Shown piece after piece: positions 44,285 through 53,060 of a DNA stretch of 64,000 nucleotides. The translations under genes and the position numbers were made by a program. The notes beneath the pieces are model-generated. The model was not told the DNA's origin, did not search any database, and saw nothing but the letters and a program-made list of their open reading frames with translations. Position 1 is the stretch's first letter, and each line of letters opens with the position of its first letter. Origin of the DNA: Chitinophagaceae bacterium (lineage in GTDB: Bacteria; Bacteroidota; Bacteroidia; Chitinophagales; Chitinophagaceae). The DNA lies in contig CANGYR010000008.1 in NCBI GenBank assembly GCA_947458275.1, positions 60,431 through 124,430 on the forward strand, given 5' to 3'.

Positions 44285-45307
44285 TTATTTGAATTCTTTT
44301 CGTTGTTTTCTGCTTCCTGATGTATATATAAGTGATATACCATACTGAGAGATATTGTAAAACCTCCTGTTGAAGGGCTGTTCATAGCTAAAATTAAAAG
44401 ATAAGCCTCTTTTGAAATCTATCCCGGCCATTATGAATATTGTCTTGGCGGTTCTGCTGTAAATACCAATTGTTCGGTTTGATTTTCTATGATTAATCCA
44501 TGAAAACCCGTATATGGTTTCATGGATATCGGTAGTGTCGTTATACTGAGAAGGGCCGCGTAAAAACAGTCCCTCTTTCCAGGAGATATGATCAAATCTG
44601 AAACTGTTCTTTTTATTCGCTTTGATTGTAAGATTACTATTCACTGAAGCTCTGTATCTTTTTTTAGTGTCTGAATCATACATGATTCCAAATGTGGGCT
44701 TTAGAATATTATTCAAACTGACACCAGTTTCAAATTTTATTTTATCAAGGTTCATATTGAAGACAGCTCCCAAATTTACGTTTACATAATCATCCCTGAA
44801 TCTTCTGAGCTCTGTTGTACCATTAGGTCTGTAGTATTGAAAAGCTCTTACATCCATTAAAATGGTGTACCCCCCTTTTGTTTCATCAGCAATCCCATTC
44901 AAATAACTCACCTGCGCACCCAAGCGTAGTGAATAGATTTTGGGCGTATCCAGAAAAAAAGCTTTTGATAATGAAACAGACGCATAGTTTCCTGACATCA
45001 TGAAACGAGGAGAACTAGAATGCATGAAATTAAAACCCAAGGCCCAATCCTGGTGCTGACCTAGTTTATGCTCTAAACCTATGTTGTAAATATTATTTGT
45101 TGATGCGCCAAAAAAGTTTTTTTTCAGCAAACCATTGCTTAAATGAGCAAAAGAACTTCCAATGCGAATGTCCCCTTTAAAATTTCCTGTATTTGCGGGG
45201 TTAAGTACCATTGGCATGTTCGTTATTTGAGATACTCTCGGATCCTGCGAAAAGGTTGGTGTTGAGATAAAAAAAACAGCCAAAAAAAATAAAATTTCTT
45301 TTCTCAT
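44285..45307 (-). CDS. PorP/SprF-family type IX membrane protein
   Basis: 340 residues. Signal peptide (LFFLAVFFISTPTFSQ), the family start DPRVSQITNMPMVLNPANTG, then alternating amphipathic strands (IYNIGLEHKLGQHQDWALGFNFMHSS, YSLRLGAQVSYLNG) with a C-terminal strand FNISQYGISLIYTSG. Members form outer-membrane beta-barrels that attach T9SS-exported surface proteins; SprF serves SprB. Here it stands at the head of the polysaccharide export genes, next to the priming-enzyme remnant, with no gliding adhesin next to it. Confidence 0.88.
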   Translation of the reverse strand: MRKEILFFLAVFFISTPTFSQDPRVSQITNMPMVLNPANTGNFKGDIRIGSSFAHLSNGLLKKNFFGASTNNIYNIGLEHKLGQHQDWALGFNFMHSSSPRFMMSGNYASVSLSKAFFLDTPKIYSLRLGAQVSYLNGIADETKGGYTILMDVRAFQYYRPNGTTELRRFRDDYVNVNLGAVFNMNLDKIKFETGVSLNNILKPTFGIMYDSDTKKRYRASVNSNLTIKANKKNSFRFDHISWKEGLFLRGPSQYNDTTDIHETIYGFSWINHRKSNRTIGIYSRTAKTIFIMAGIDFKRGLSFNFSYEQPFNRRFYNISQYGISLIYTSGSRKQRKEFK

Positions 45308-45373
45308 TATTTAATAATTTAGTTTTTTTCAAAAAATGTATATTGTAATCTAATCAGCATTATCATCTCATTT

Positions 45374-45505
45374 TTATGTCAAACGAATGGTTTTAAATGC
45401 TATAGACAGATCCAGCAGAAAGCTCCAATTCTCAAAATACCAAACGTCGTATTCAACCCTTTTTTCCATTTTATCATCAGTTAACTCGCCCATGAATCCG
45501 GGCAT
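45374..45505 (-). pseudogene. C-terminal remnant of undecaprenyl-phosphate sugar phosphotransferase
   Basis: 43 codons (PGFMGELTDDKMEKRV, EYDVWYFENWSFLLDLSIAF, KTIRLT) with TAA at the end. The RVEYDxWYxENWSxxLDLxIxxKT pattern is the extreme C-terminus of polyprenyl glycosylphosphotransferases of the WcaJ/EpsL type. A TAG lies in frame just before. The remaining roughly 420 residues, including the membrane helices and catalytic DE pair, are absent. It lies where a priming enzyme normally is, between the GT4 and the export genes. Confidence 0.82.
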
Positions 45506-45563
45506 CTAGAAAAGGTCCAGCATCAAAAATGAACTTTGCAAAATTGAATTGTATCTGAACATA

Positions 45564-46844
45564 TTAATTATTAGGCTGAATGATTAAATTGTGGATAGCA
45601 ATTTTTTCTTCATAAACAGATGAGAGAAAATTCCCAATAACTTTATCCCTACTTAAATAAACTGTTGAATAATGTAGCGCATTAGACTTTTTAATTTCCA
45701 ACATTTTCGGATCCATAGCAAGCTGACAGATTGCCTGAGTCAATGATTCAACATTCCCGGGCCTTATAGCCCATCCCAAATTATTATTGTTAATCAAATC
45801 ATATAAACAGGTATTTTCACTAGCGGTTACTAAGCAAGTTCCTCCGGAAGCCATTATGGCACTCAACTTACTTGGCATAACCAAATCGGCTGCGCTTTCT
45901 TTTTGAAGCACCAGATGAAGCCATGCTGCATTCAGCAGTTGGTTATACTCATATACCGGTAGTAGTGGCCTGAATTCAATATTAGAAAGACCTAATGCGA
46001 CAGATCTCTTTCTCAAAGTTTCAAAGTATGGACCTGAGCCACAGACAACAAACAAAATATTTTCTAACTGTTTTGCAATTTTGGGTGCGGCGTGAATAAT
46101 CATTTCTAATCCCTGTTTTTCCCCTACCGCTCCTGAATAAAGAATTATTTGTTTATTCAAAGGAAGGTTATGTCTCCTTAAAAATTTTCTGTCGGGAGGA
46201 GCCGGATAGATTTCATGTGTATTAACCCAGTTGGGAAACAAAATCAATTTTTTAATTCTTTTTGATTTATCGGAAATTTTCTTCATCATACCCGCAGATA
46301 TGGTACTTATAATATCTGATTTTGATAGAATAAATTTTTCAATATTCCCGAGTAACAGAATCAATCTTCTATTCTTAAAAAAACCCAAATGAGAAGCAGC
46401 GTCTATCTGAAGATCTTGAATATGATATACCATGGTTGCAGCAGGATGCCAAAATTTATACCAAAGTCCAACCAGGCCGCTCAATAAAGAGGGCGAAACC
46501 ACAAAAATCAAATCTGCTTTATTTTTTTTAAACAGTAAAAATGTAACGGCCAAAAAGGAAGTCAAGAAAAAACTTAATTCCTGAAAAATTCGTCTTGATT
46601 TTTTTTTAGGATTAGGTATATATATAGGACATCTTAGAATTTTTATACCCGAAGTAGATTCCATTTTGTAAAATCTTGAATTATATCCATGTTCACATTT
46701 CCACTGCGGATAATAAGGGTATGATGTAATAACTTGTACATCATAGTTTACAGAGCTCAAGTAATCACAGAATTCACCGGTATATTTACCGATACCTGTG
46801 ATTTCGGGACTAAAATTCATTCCTATGACAATTACTCTGTCCAT
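45564..46844 (-). CDS. Family 4 glycosyltransferase, WcaI-like
   Basis: 426 residues from the ATG at 46842-46844; upstream codons in the same frame are not conserved-looking and the family begins with the strand VIVIGMNFSPEITGIGKYTGEFCDYL. Further: VITSYPYYPQWK, DLIFVVSPSLLSG, VYHIQDLQIDAASHLG, LILFPNWVNTHEIYP, IILYSGAVGEKQGLEMII, YNQLLNAAWLHLVLQKESAADLVMPSKLSAIMASGG. These match the WcaI-type colanic acid transferases. First gene of the operon, which reads leftwards without large gaps to 25.8 kb. Confidence 0.88.
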   Translation of the reverse strand: MDRVIVIGMNFSPEITGIGKYTGEFCDYLSSVNYDVQVITSYPYYPQWKCEHGYNSRFYKMESTSGIKILRCPIYIPNPKKKSRRIFQELSFFLTSFLAVTFLLFKKNKADLIFVVSPSLLSGLVGLWYKFWHPAATMVYHIQDLQIDAASHLGFFKNRRLILLLGNIEKFILSKSDIISTISAGMMKKISDKSKRIKKLILFPNWVNTHEIYPAPPDRKFLRRHNLPLNKQIILYSGAVGEKQGLEMIIHAAPKIAKQLENILFVVCGSGPYFETLRKRSVALGLSNIEFRPLLPVYEYNQLLNAAWLHLVLQKESAADLVMPSKLSAIMASGGTCLVTASENTCLYDLINNNNLGWAIRPGNVESLTQAICQLAMDPKMLEIKKSNALHYSTVYLSRDKVIGNFLSSVYEEKIAIHNLIIQPNN

Positions 46845-47137
46845 TTTAACTTTACGGCTTCGCCGTTCCTCACTCACATGAAGATTATATTTTGATCTTG
46901 AGTTATTCCTTTGAAATTCATTATGATACATACAAGGTCATTGTTGCCTCAATGTGTCGCATCATAGAATAGCTGAAGGTTTTAAAAAAACAATCAAAAT
47001 CCTTATGACGCAAAATTAAAATCACATACAAGGCGGTGATGATGAAAGATGAGATTTAAAATAGAGTTAATGATTAGTTAATCAATATTTAACATTGAGA
47101 AATGAAGAGATATTAAAAAGCATGAAGTATAAGCAAA

Positions 47138-47884
47138 TCAAAAGGATATTCGCTTGATACTCAAAGAGCCATATTTATCCCCCAATTCATATTCTCCGGT
47201 TATTTTTTTCAGGTATTCGTCTGTTGCTTTTTTGCAGCCACCCCAATCATAATAGTCATCAAGAATAATATAACCGCCAAGGGATAAGTTTGGAAAAATC
47301 CTTTCCAGACATATTTTTACCGGCTCATACCAATCTACATCTATATGTGCTAATGCTACAGGCTCGTTGATCAGTAAGGTGTCCTGAACCAACCCCTTTA
47401 TCAATTCAACGTTATTATACACAGGGTCGACACCAAATGCGCTGAAATTATTCAATACTTTATCATATAAATCTTTTTCATACCCGTAGTAGGCGTCGCC
47501 TCCTATACCGCCTGATTTTCCGGATGAAATATGTTGATACCTTTCATGCACTTCAACCGGATCTTGATTGGTTGGAGGTGGAATCATTCCAAATACGTCA
47601 TAGACTTTTAGACTTCTGGTGGGATTTTTAATAAGGGAAATCAGAATAGATGAACCTCCCAAAGCGCACCCTGCTTCCATAAAAATTCCTTTAACGGAGT
47701 TATGCTCTAATTGCTTAGATCTTCTGACAATATGAACCAATCGGCTATTTGACAAATAAGTCAGTCTTTTTCTTTTAATTTTTAAAATAATCTTTCGCTC
47801 GTCTGATTTTAATTCTTTCAATGAAGAAGCATCATCAAATAGATGATAAAGTCGGCGGAAAATTTTTTTGATTAACTTTTTCAT
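47138..47884 (-). CDS. TylF/MycF/NovP-related O-methyltransferase
   Basis: 248 residues. The family segments GIFMEAGCALGGSSILISL (SAM-binding Gly loop), LKVYDVFGMIPPP, YQHISSGKSGGIGGDAYYGYEKDLYDKV, ELIKGLVQDTLL, VALAHIDVDWYEPVKICLERIFPNLSLGGYIILDDYYDWGGC (the Asp pair of the metal site). Such enzymes O-methylate sugars of surface polymers or natural products. Adjacent to the polysaccharide operon, in the same direction. Upstream lies the stem-loop repeat array, whose edge supplies the CATG of the start codon. Confidence 0.88.
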   Translation of the reverse strand: MKKLIKKIFRRLYHLFDDASSLKELKSDERKIILKIKRKRLTYLSNSRLVHIVRRSKQLEHNSVKGIFMEAGCALGGSSILISLIKNPTRSLKVYDVFGMIPPPTNQDPVEVHERYQHISSGKSGGIGGDAYYGYEKDLYDKVLNNFSAFGVDPVYNNVELIKGLVQDTLLINEPVALAHIDVDWYEPVKICLERIFPNLSLGGYIILDDYYDWGGCKKATDEYLKKITGEYELGDKYGSLSIKRISF

Positions 47885-48118
47885 GTGTTTATAAAGCTTT
47901 TATATTTTGGTCACATGGTATGCCCTACATTATAATCTTCGATTGGTTTAATTGCTCTTATGGGCATTTCATGTTATGCCCTTAATAATCATTCCCGGTT
48001 GGTATAAGCTTGCTCTTATGGGCATTTCATGTGTTTATTTTTATTGTTTCTAGCCACATGTTATGCCCTTAATAATCATTCCCGGTTGGTATGAGCTTGC
48101 TCTTATGGGCATTTCATG
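47882..48118 (-). repeat. Stem-loop repeat array, three copies of a 60-62-bp unit (A, B, C)
   Basis: Units: A 47914-47973 (degenerate), B 47970-48031 and C 48057-48118 (nearly identical, 62 bp). Each begins CATGTTATGCCC and ends GGGCATTTCATG, an imperfect inverted repeat, and holds an inner GAGCTTGCTC-type mini-hairpin and ATCATTCCCGGTTGG. A and B share a CATG. Linkers CATGTGTTTAT…CACATG (36 and 33 bp) join the units to each other and to the TylF start codon. Confidence 0.9.
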
Positions 48119-48142
48119 ACCTTTTGATTATGAGCTTATAAT

Positions 48143-48173
48143 AAAAAGGGCCGTTAGAAAACGGCCCTTTTGT
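48143..48173 (-). terminator. Intrinsic terminator of the T9SS protein gene
   Basis: Stem AAAAGGGCCGTT/AACGGCCCTTTT with a short loop, T run on the minus strand; 16 bp past the stop. Confidence 0.88.
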
Positions 48174-48188
48174 TTATCAATAGGATGA

Positions 48189-51100
48189 TTATTTCTGAAC
48201 AATCATTTTGATTGATTTAGAAGTGTTTCCAACAGTATATTGTACTGTGTATACACCATTTTGCAAATGACTTGCAGCATATCTTGCATTAATAACACCG
48301 TTGTTATTTACGGCATTATATTGCGCAACCTGCTTACCTGTCATATCAAATACTCTAACCAAAGCATTTGATCTTGTTGTGATTCCTGTGTTCACAGACA
48401 ACTGGAAGTTTCCGTCATTAGGATTAGGATACAACTGATCTTTTGCTTCTGTATAAGTAAATGCTCTTGGAGAAACTACGCATTTTGTCAACGCCTGTGA
48501 TCTTCCACCACCCAGTACACCACAAGCTGTTTTAGCTTTAACCGATATACTACCGCTGGTGAAAAGAGCTCCGATTGAAATTGTTATAAATGAACTGTCA
48601 GTATTAGCGCTTACAATGCTCGTATTTTTTGGAAGCGTCCAGCTATAACCAACAGCAGCTGCCTGCGAAATAGAAGGAGAAACAATAACAAAGGAGTACG
48701 ATTCATTAGTGTTTATACATGGCGTAGGGTTCCCATTAATAAAGGAAGGAGTTGGAGGCAGGTACTGTAAGGTTACAGTTCTTGCCGTACCACGAAATCC
48801 GCATGCAGATTGACCTGCTACAGAAAGAGCACCACCTTTGTAAGTCGACAGGTAGTTAATAGTAACAACAGAGCTGTCTGCATTGGCAGATGCCACTGAG
48901 GTACCTGCAGGTCTTGTCCAACGGAAAGTTGAAATCGGAGACTGAGCATTGGTAGGAGCCGGAGCTGTAACAGTATAAGTTACAGTAGCGCCTGCACATG
49001 GTGCAAAGTTACCGGTGCCGGATGTAAGTGTTGCAACAGCAGCTGTTACATTCGCTGTATTTAAGAAAATTCTTCTTGTTGCACTTTGTGAACAAGCTGT
49101 TACAGAACGAACAATCAAAGAATCAGATACAAACCCTTGACTAAATGTTACTACAACCGCAGTATCATTAGGTCCTGCACCATTCACCGATGTGATGGTA
49201 GCGTTTGCGCCGTTTTTAAGAGACCATGCATAAGATGTTGCATAAGCTACTTTACGGATCATATATGTTTCTGAAGTTTTACCGCATACAGCCAATTGAG
49301 GCAGAACCGATGGGATAAATGACTTCTGAACAGCGCCTGGCAGATTGGCTACTCTTCTGTAAACTGTTAATGCTCTAAGCGCACTGTTGCCACAAGGACT
49401 TACAGAGCGAACGGAAATAGAACCGCTAACGAAAGTATTAGCAAATTTTACAAAAACGCTTGAATCACCCTGACCGGATACGATTCTTGCACCGGCAGGA
49501 GCAGTCCACTCATAAGAAGAGGCATTGTTCACTCTGTTGATTTTATAATTTACAAGAGCACTTGAATCTGCAGATGGAGCACTGAATGAAGGGCATACAT
49601 CAGCCGCGCCAGTCATAGCACCTGGAGTTCCTGGAAGTGTTTTTGTAACAGCTAAGGTCCTTACGGCACCAATGGTATAGCAAGATGAATTGGCTTTTAC
49701 ACTGATTGAACCAGTTGTGTAAGCTGAAGTAAATGATACTACAATGCTGTTGGTACCCTGACCGGATACGATAGAAGCACCTGTTGCAGGAACTGTCCAT
49801 GTATATGTTTCGGCATTGGCTACTGCAGCGGTACTGTAAGTAGCGGTTGATCCGATAGCTGAACAGTTGTTTGTCAATCCAGTGATAGATACAGGTGTAC
49901 CGGGTTTAATTTTAACGATTGTTTTTGTAACAGCAGCAGAAGTATTACCACAGTCATTTTTACCTACAACTGATATAACACCTGTAACAAAAGTAGAAGT
50001 ATAAGTTACAGTGATTGTTCTGGTTCCCTGTCCTGAAGTGATAGTAGCTCCTGCAGGTACAGACCAAGTGTAACTTGACGCATTGCTGATAGCAGGAATA
50101 CTGTAAGTATGTACAACAGAGGTAGAGCAATTAAAAATATTTGCAGTACCGCTCATAATACCAGGAGTATTCACCTCATCACATGGAGCAATCAAACCTG
50201 TAAATGCAGCATCTGTGAATGCAGCACCTGTACTCGCTAAAGGTTGAGAACCCGGACGATAGTCAGGCTCATTATAATTATAAGGACTCACTAAAACATT
50301 GGCAGTAGTTGATAATGAATCGTTTTTAAATAATCCGGTACCTGAACCGAAAATAGAATCACGAACTGCGGATGCAGTTCCGGGTTCCATAGCAAGGAAT
50401 GAACCGGCAACCAGATTATTTTTAAATTTGGTTAAGCCTGTTTGTAAATTGGAACGAACTATAGGACCATCAATATGAACCCCGTAAGGAAAATCCATCA
50501 AAATACTGTTAAACAATTTCAGCTGAGTTCCGCGTCTGATTCTTGCGGCTCTTCTGAATTTGTAATTGGCTGGCCATGTAGTTAATACAGTTCCTCTAAA
50601 TGGTCCCACTACAGTAACGTTACTGAACAGACAAGTCGTAGCAGGAGTACTGGTACCTTGACCACCATCTGTATCTGATTCAAAACCTTCTGAAGTTGAA
50701 CCTGAACTTTGGTCAGAGATTTGTGGATCACGAACACTCAATGCAAACTGAACAGATCCACTGTATCCGAAATCAGTATCAAAATCATCGTCCAGATTTC
50801 TGTAAGCAACCAAATGAGCGCAGTTTACTGATCCACCAAACCACTCGAAAGCATCATCATTGGTATAAGAAACCTGAACATAATCCACTACTGTACCACG
50901 TCCTACTGCACCTAAGGTAAGTCCATTGATTTCCTGATCTGAAGCAAATACATAACCACCAAACTCAATACGTACGTATTTTATAATACCTGAGTTATCA
51001 TCATCATTTGGAGCTGCACCACCTCCATACTCTGTATTGGTGGTTGTTTCAATTCCTTCAATATTAGCTGTACCACCGGGCCTATTCAATGTGGCTCTTC

Positions 51101-52868
51101 CAAGAACTATCAATCCACCCCAATCGCCAATTGCTCTTTGACCTGGCGCCTGGTTTGATGTAAATACAATTGGATTAGAAAGTGTACCTTCTGCATTCAA
51201 TTTTGCATTTTTAGTAATTATCAAAGCAGACTTGGCCACAGATTTATCACCAAGAATTACTGTACCCGGTTCAATGGTCAGTGTTACGCCGGCAGTAACA
51301 TAAACAGTACCTGAAATTAGATAGGTATTAGATGCCGTCCAAGTAGTATTGGTTGTGATATTGGAATTTACAGTTACCGTAGCAGATGGATATATTGTAC
51401 TGTTGGGATCCCAATTGGTCCAACCATCTGTCCACATAACTGCAGGAGAAGGAGCAAAAGCACCTCTGAATGAAACTTCTTTAATAAATGAACGAGAAGT
51501 AATAACAATTTTTCTATTATTAAATGCCGCATCCGTGAAATTTACGCCTGACAATGCAGGTGAACCTGCAGCAGGGCGATAATCAGGGTTAGTATAATCA
51601 TAAGGAGTAACCAATATTCCTGACGTACTTACTAATGAGTCATTACCAAATTTCGTAGAATTAAATACAGAGTCAACTAATGAAGAAGCCATGGTTGACT
51701 CAGCAGCTCTGGTACAACCTGCTACAATGTTATCTTTAAACACCGTAGCTCCGGTTGCCAAATTAGCCCTTACTATAGGTCCATCCAGAAACACCCCAAC
51801 AGGGAAATCCATCAGAATACTATTTAACAATTTCATTTGCGTACCACGTCTGATTCTTGCAGCTCTTTTAAAATCGAAAGTTGCCGCCGGAGAAGGGATA
51901 ATCGTTCCGCGGAATGGACCAACCACAGTTACGTTACTGAAAACGCAAGTAGTTGCAGGAGTACTGGTTCCTGTTCCTCCATCTGTATCTGATTCAAAAC
52001 CTTCAGAAGTAGAAGCAGAACTTTGATCAGAGATTTGTGGATCACGAACGCTCAATGCAAATTGAACAGAACCACTATATCCGAAGTCAGTATCAAAATC
52101 ATCATCCAGGCAGCGATAAGCTACAAGGTGAGAGGCGTTTACTGTACCACCAAACCACTCGAAAGCATCATCATTTATAAATGAACATTGTACATAGTCA
52201 ATGATGGTATTACGTCCTACAGCACCTAATGTAAGACCATTTATTTCCTGGTCTGTAGCGAAAACGTAGCCGCCATACTCTATACGTACATATTTCAGAT
52301 TACCGGAATTGTCTTCATTGTCCGGATTAGCACCACCACCATACTCGTTGTCAGTAGCTGCGGTAATACCTTCAATATTGGCAGTCCCGCCCGGGCGGTT
52401 CAGAGTAGCTTTACCTAAAATGATTACCCCACCCCAATCACCTACAGCTCTTGAGCCAGCAGCTTGATTAGAGGTAAATACAATAGGATTAGACGAAGTA
52501 CCTACTGCATTAATTTTTGCTCCTTTCGAAATAACCAAAGAAGAGTTGGCTATCGATTTGTCACCCAGAATAACTGTACCGGGTTGAATGGTGAGCGTAG
52601 CACCATTTTTAACATAAATCACTCCCTGAATCAGATAAACGTTGTTACTGGTCCAGGTAGTGTTGGTAGTAATAGCCGAATTGACTGTTACTGTTGAGCT
52701 TCCGTAAGTTGTGTTTTGCGGATCCCAGTTTGTCCAGCCGTCCGTCCATGGAGCGGCAGGAGCAGGAGCAAAAGCCCCCCGGTAATTGACCACCTCAAAG
52801 AAGGGGTTTTGCGCCTGGATAGCAACGGCTATCATCATTAACGCAAAAAATGATAAAATTTTTTTCAT
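48189..52868 (-). CDS. Large secreted T9SS cargo protein with duplicated N-terminal domain and Ig/PKD-like repeats
   Basis: 1559 residues. Signal peptide (FFALMMIAVAIQAQ). Two homologous blocks, about 22-460 and 470-900, each start FRGAFAPxPA..WTDGWTNWDP and contain TLTIxPGTVILGDKS, TANIEGI, YVRIExGGYVFA, DDAFEWFGG and DFDTDFGYSGSVQFALSVRDP; they look like right-handed beta-helix modules. Then about seven Ig/PKD-like repeats of about 90 residues, each with TYxWxVPAGAxIxSGQG and ITVTYTSTF variants. The C-terminus (LYPNPNDGNFQLSVNTG…YTVQYTVGNTSKSIKMIVQK) is a type A sorting signal, so it is exported by T9SS and attached to the surface. It stands behind a TonB receptor gene. Confidence 0.88.
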   Translation of the reverse strand: MKKILSFFALMMIAVAIQAQNPFFEVVNYRGAFAPAPAAPWTDGWTNWDPQNTTYGSSTVTVNSAITTNTTWTSNNVYLIQGVIYVKNGATLTIQPGTVILGDKSIANSSLVISKGAKINAVGTSSNPIVFTSNQAAGSRAVGDWGGVIILGKATLNRPGGTANIEGITAATDNEYGGGANPDNEDNSGNLKYVRIEYGGYVFATDQEINGLTLGAVGRNTIIDYVQCSFINDDAFEWFGGTVNASHLVAYRCLDDDFDTDFGYSGSVQFALSVRDPQISDQSSASTSEGFESDTDGGTGTSTPATTCVFSNVTVVGPFRGTIIPSPAATFDFKRAARIRRGTQMKLLNSILMDFPVGVFLDGPIVRANLATGATVFKDNIVAGCTRAAESTMASSLVDSVFNSTKFGNDSLVSTSGILVTPYDYTNPDYRPAAGSPALSGVNFTDAAFNNRKIVITSRSFIKEVSFRGAFAPSPAVMWTDGWTNWDPNSTIYPSATVTVNSNITTNTTWTASNTYLISGTVYVTAGVTLTIEPGTVILGDKSVAKSALIITKNAKLNAEGTLSNPIVFTSNQAPGQRAIGDWGGLIVLGRATLNRPGGTANIEGIETTTNTEYGGGAAPNDDDNSGIIKYVRIEFGGYVFASDQEINGLTLGAVGRGTVVDYVQVSYTNDDAFEWFGGSVNCAHLVAYRNLDDDFDTDFGYSGSVQFALSVRDPQISDQSSGSTSEGFESDTDGGQGTSTPATTCLFSNVTVVGPFRGTVLTTWPANYKFRRAARIRRGTQLKLFNSILMDFPYGVHIDGPIVRSNLQTGLTKFKNNLVAGSFLAMEPGTASAVRDSIFGSGTGLFKNDSLSTTANVLVSPYNYNEPDYRPGSQPLASTGAAFTDAAFTGLIAPCDEVNTPGIMSGTANIFNCSTSVVHTYSIPAISNASSYTWSVPAGATITSGQGTRTITVTYTSTFVTGVISVVGKNDCGNTSAAVTKTIVKIKPGTPVSITGLTNNCSAIGSTATYSTAAVANAETYTWTVPATGASIVSGQGTNSIVVSFTSAYTTGSISVKANSSCYTIGAVRTLAVTKTLPGTPGAMTGAADVCPSFSAPSADSSALVNYKINRVNNASSYEWTAPAGARIVSGQGDSSVFVKFANTFVSGSISVRSVSPCGNSALRALTVYRRVANLPGAVQKSFIPSVLPQLAVCGKTSETYMIRKVAYATSYAWSLKNGANATITSVNGAGPNDTAVVVTFSQGFVSDSLIVRSVTACSQSATRRIFLNTANVTAAVATLTSGTGNFAPCAGATVTYTVTAPAPTNAQSPISTFRWTRPAGTSVASANADSSVVTINYLSTYKGGALSVAGQSACGFRGTARTVTLQYLPPTPSFINGNPTPCINTNESYSFVIVSPSISQAAAVGYSWTLPKNTSIVSANTDSSFITISIGALFTSGSISVKAKTACGVLGGGRSQALTKCVVSPRAFTYTEAKDQLYPNPNDGNFQLSVNTGITTRSNALVRVFDMTGKQVAQYNAVNNNGVINARYAASHLQNGVYTVQYTVGNTSKSIKMIVQK

Positions 52869-52994
52869 ATTATTTACGCCTGTTTTAAATGGCAGTGCAA
52901 ATATTTATATTCAATGTTACCAAATCGAATAAATATGATTAATTAAAAATTACATTAGTGTTACCAAATTGTAAACTATTCTGAATTTACAGTC

Positions 52995-53032
52995 AAAAAA
53001 AAATCAGCACATCTTTAAAGGATATGCTGATT
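52995..53032 (-). terminator. Terminator after the TonB-dependent receptor gene
   Basis: Stem AATCAGCA/TGCTGATT followed by nine T residues on the minus strand, 29 bp past the stop. It separates the receptor from the T9SS protein gene, although read-through is possible. Confidence 0.75.
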
Positions 53033-53060
53033 GAATAGGAAAAGAAACTATGGGGAGATG

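Noticed and set aside
47882..48118. CRISPR array
   Set aside because: Units are palindromic 62-mers with related AT-rich linkers that themselves repeat; there are no unique spacers and no cas genes.
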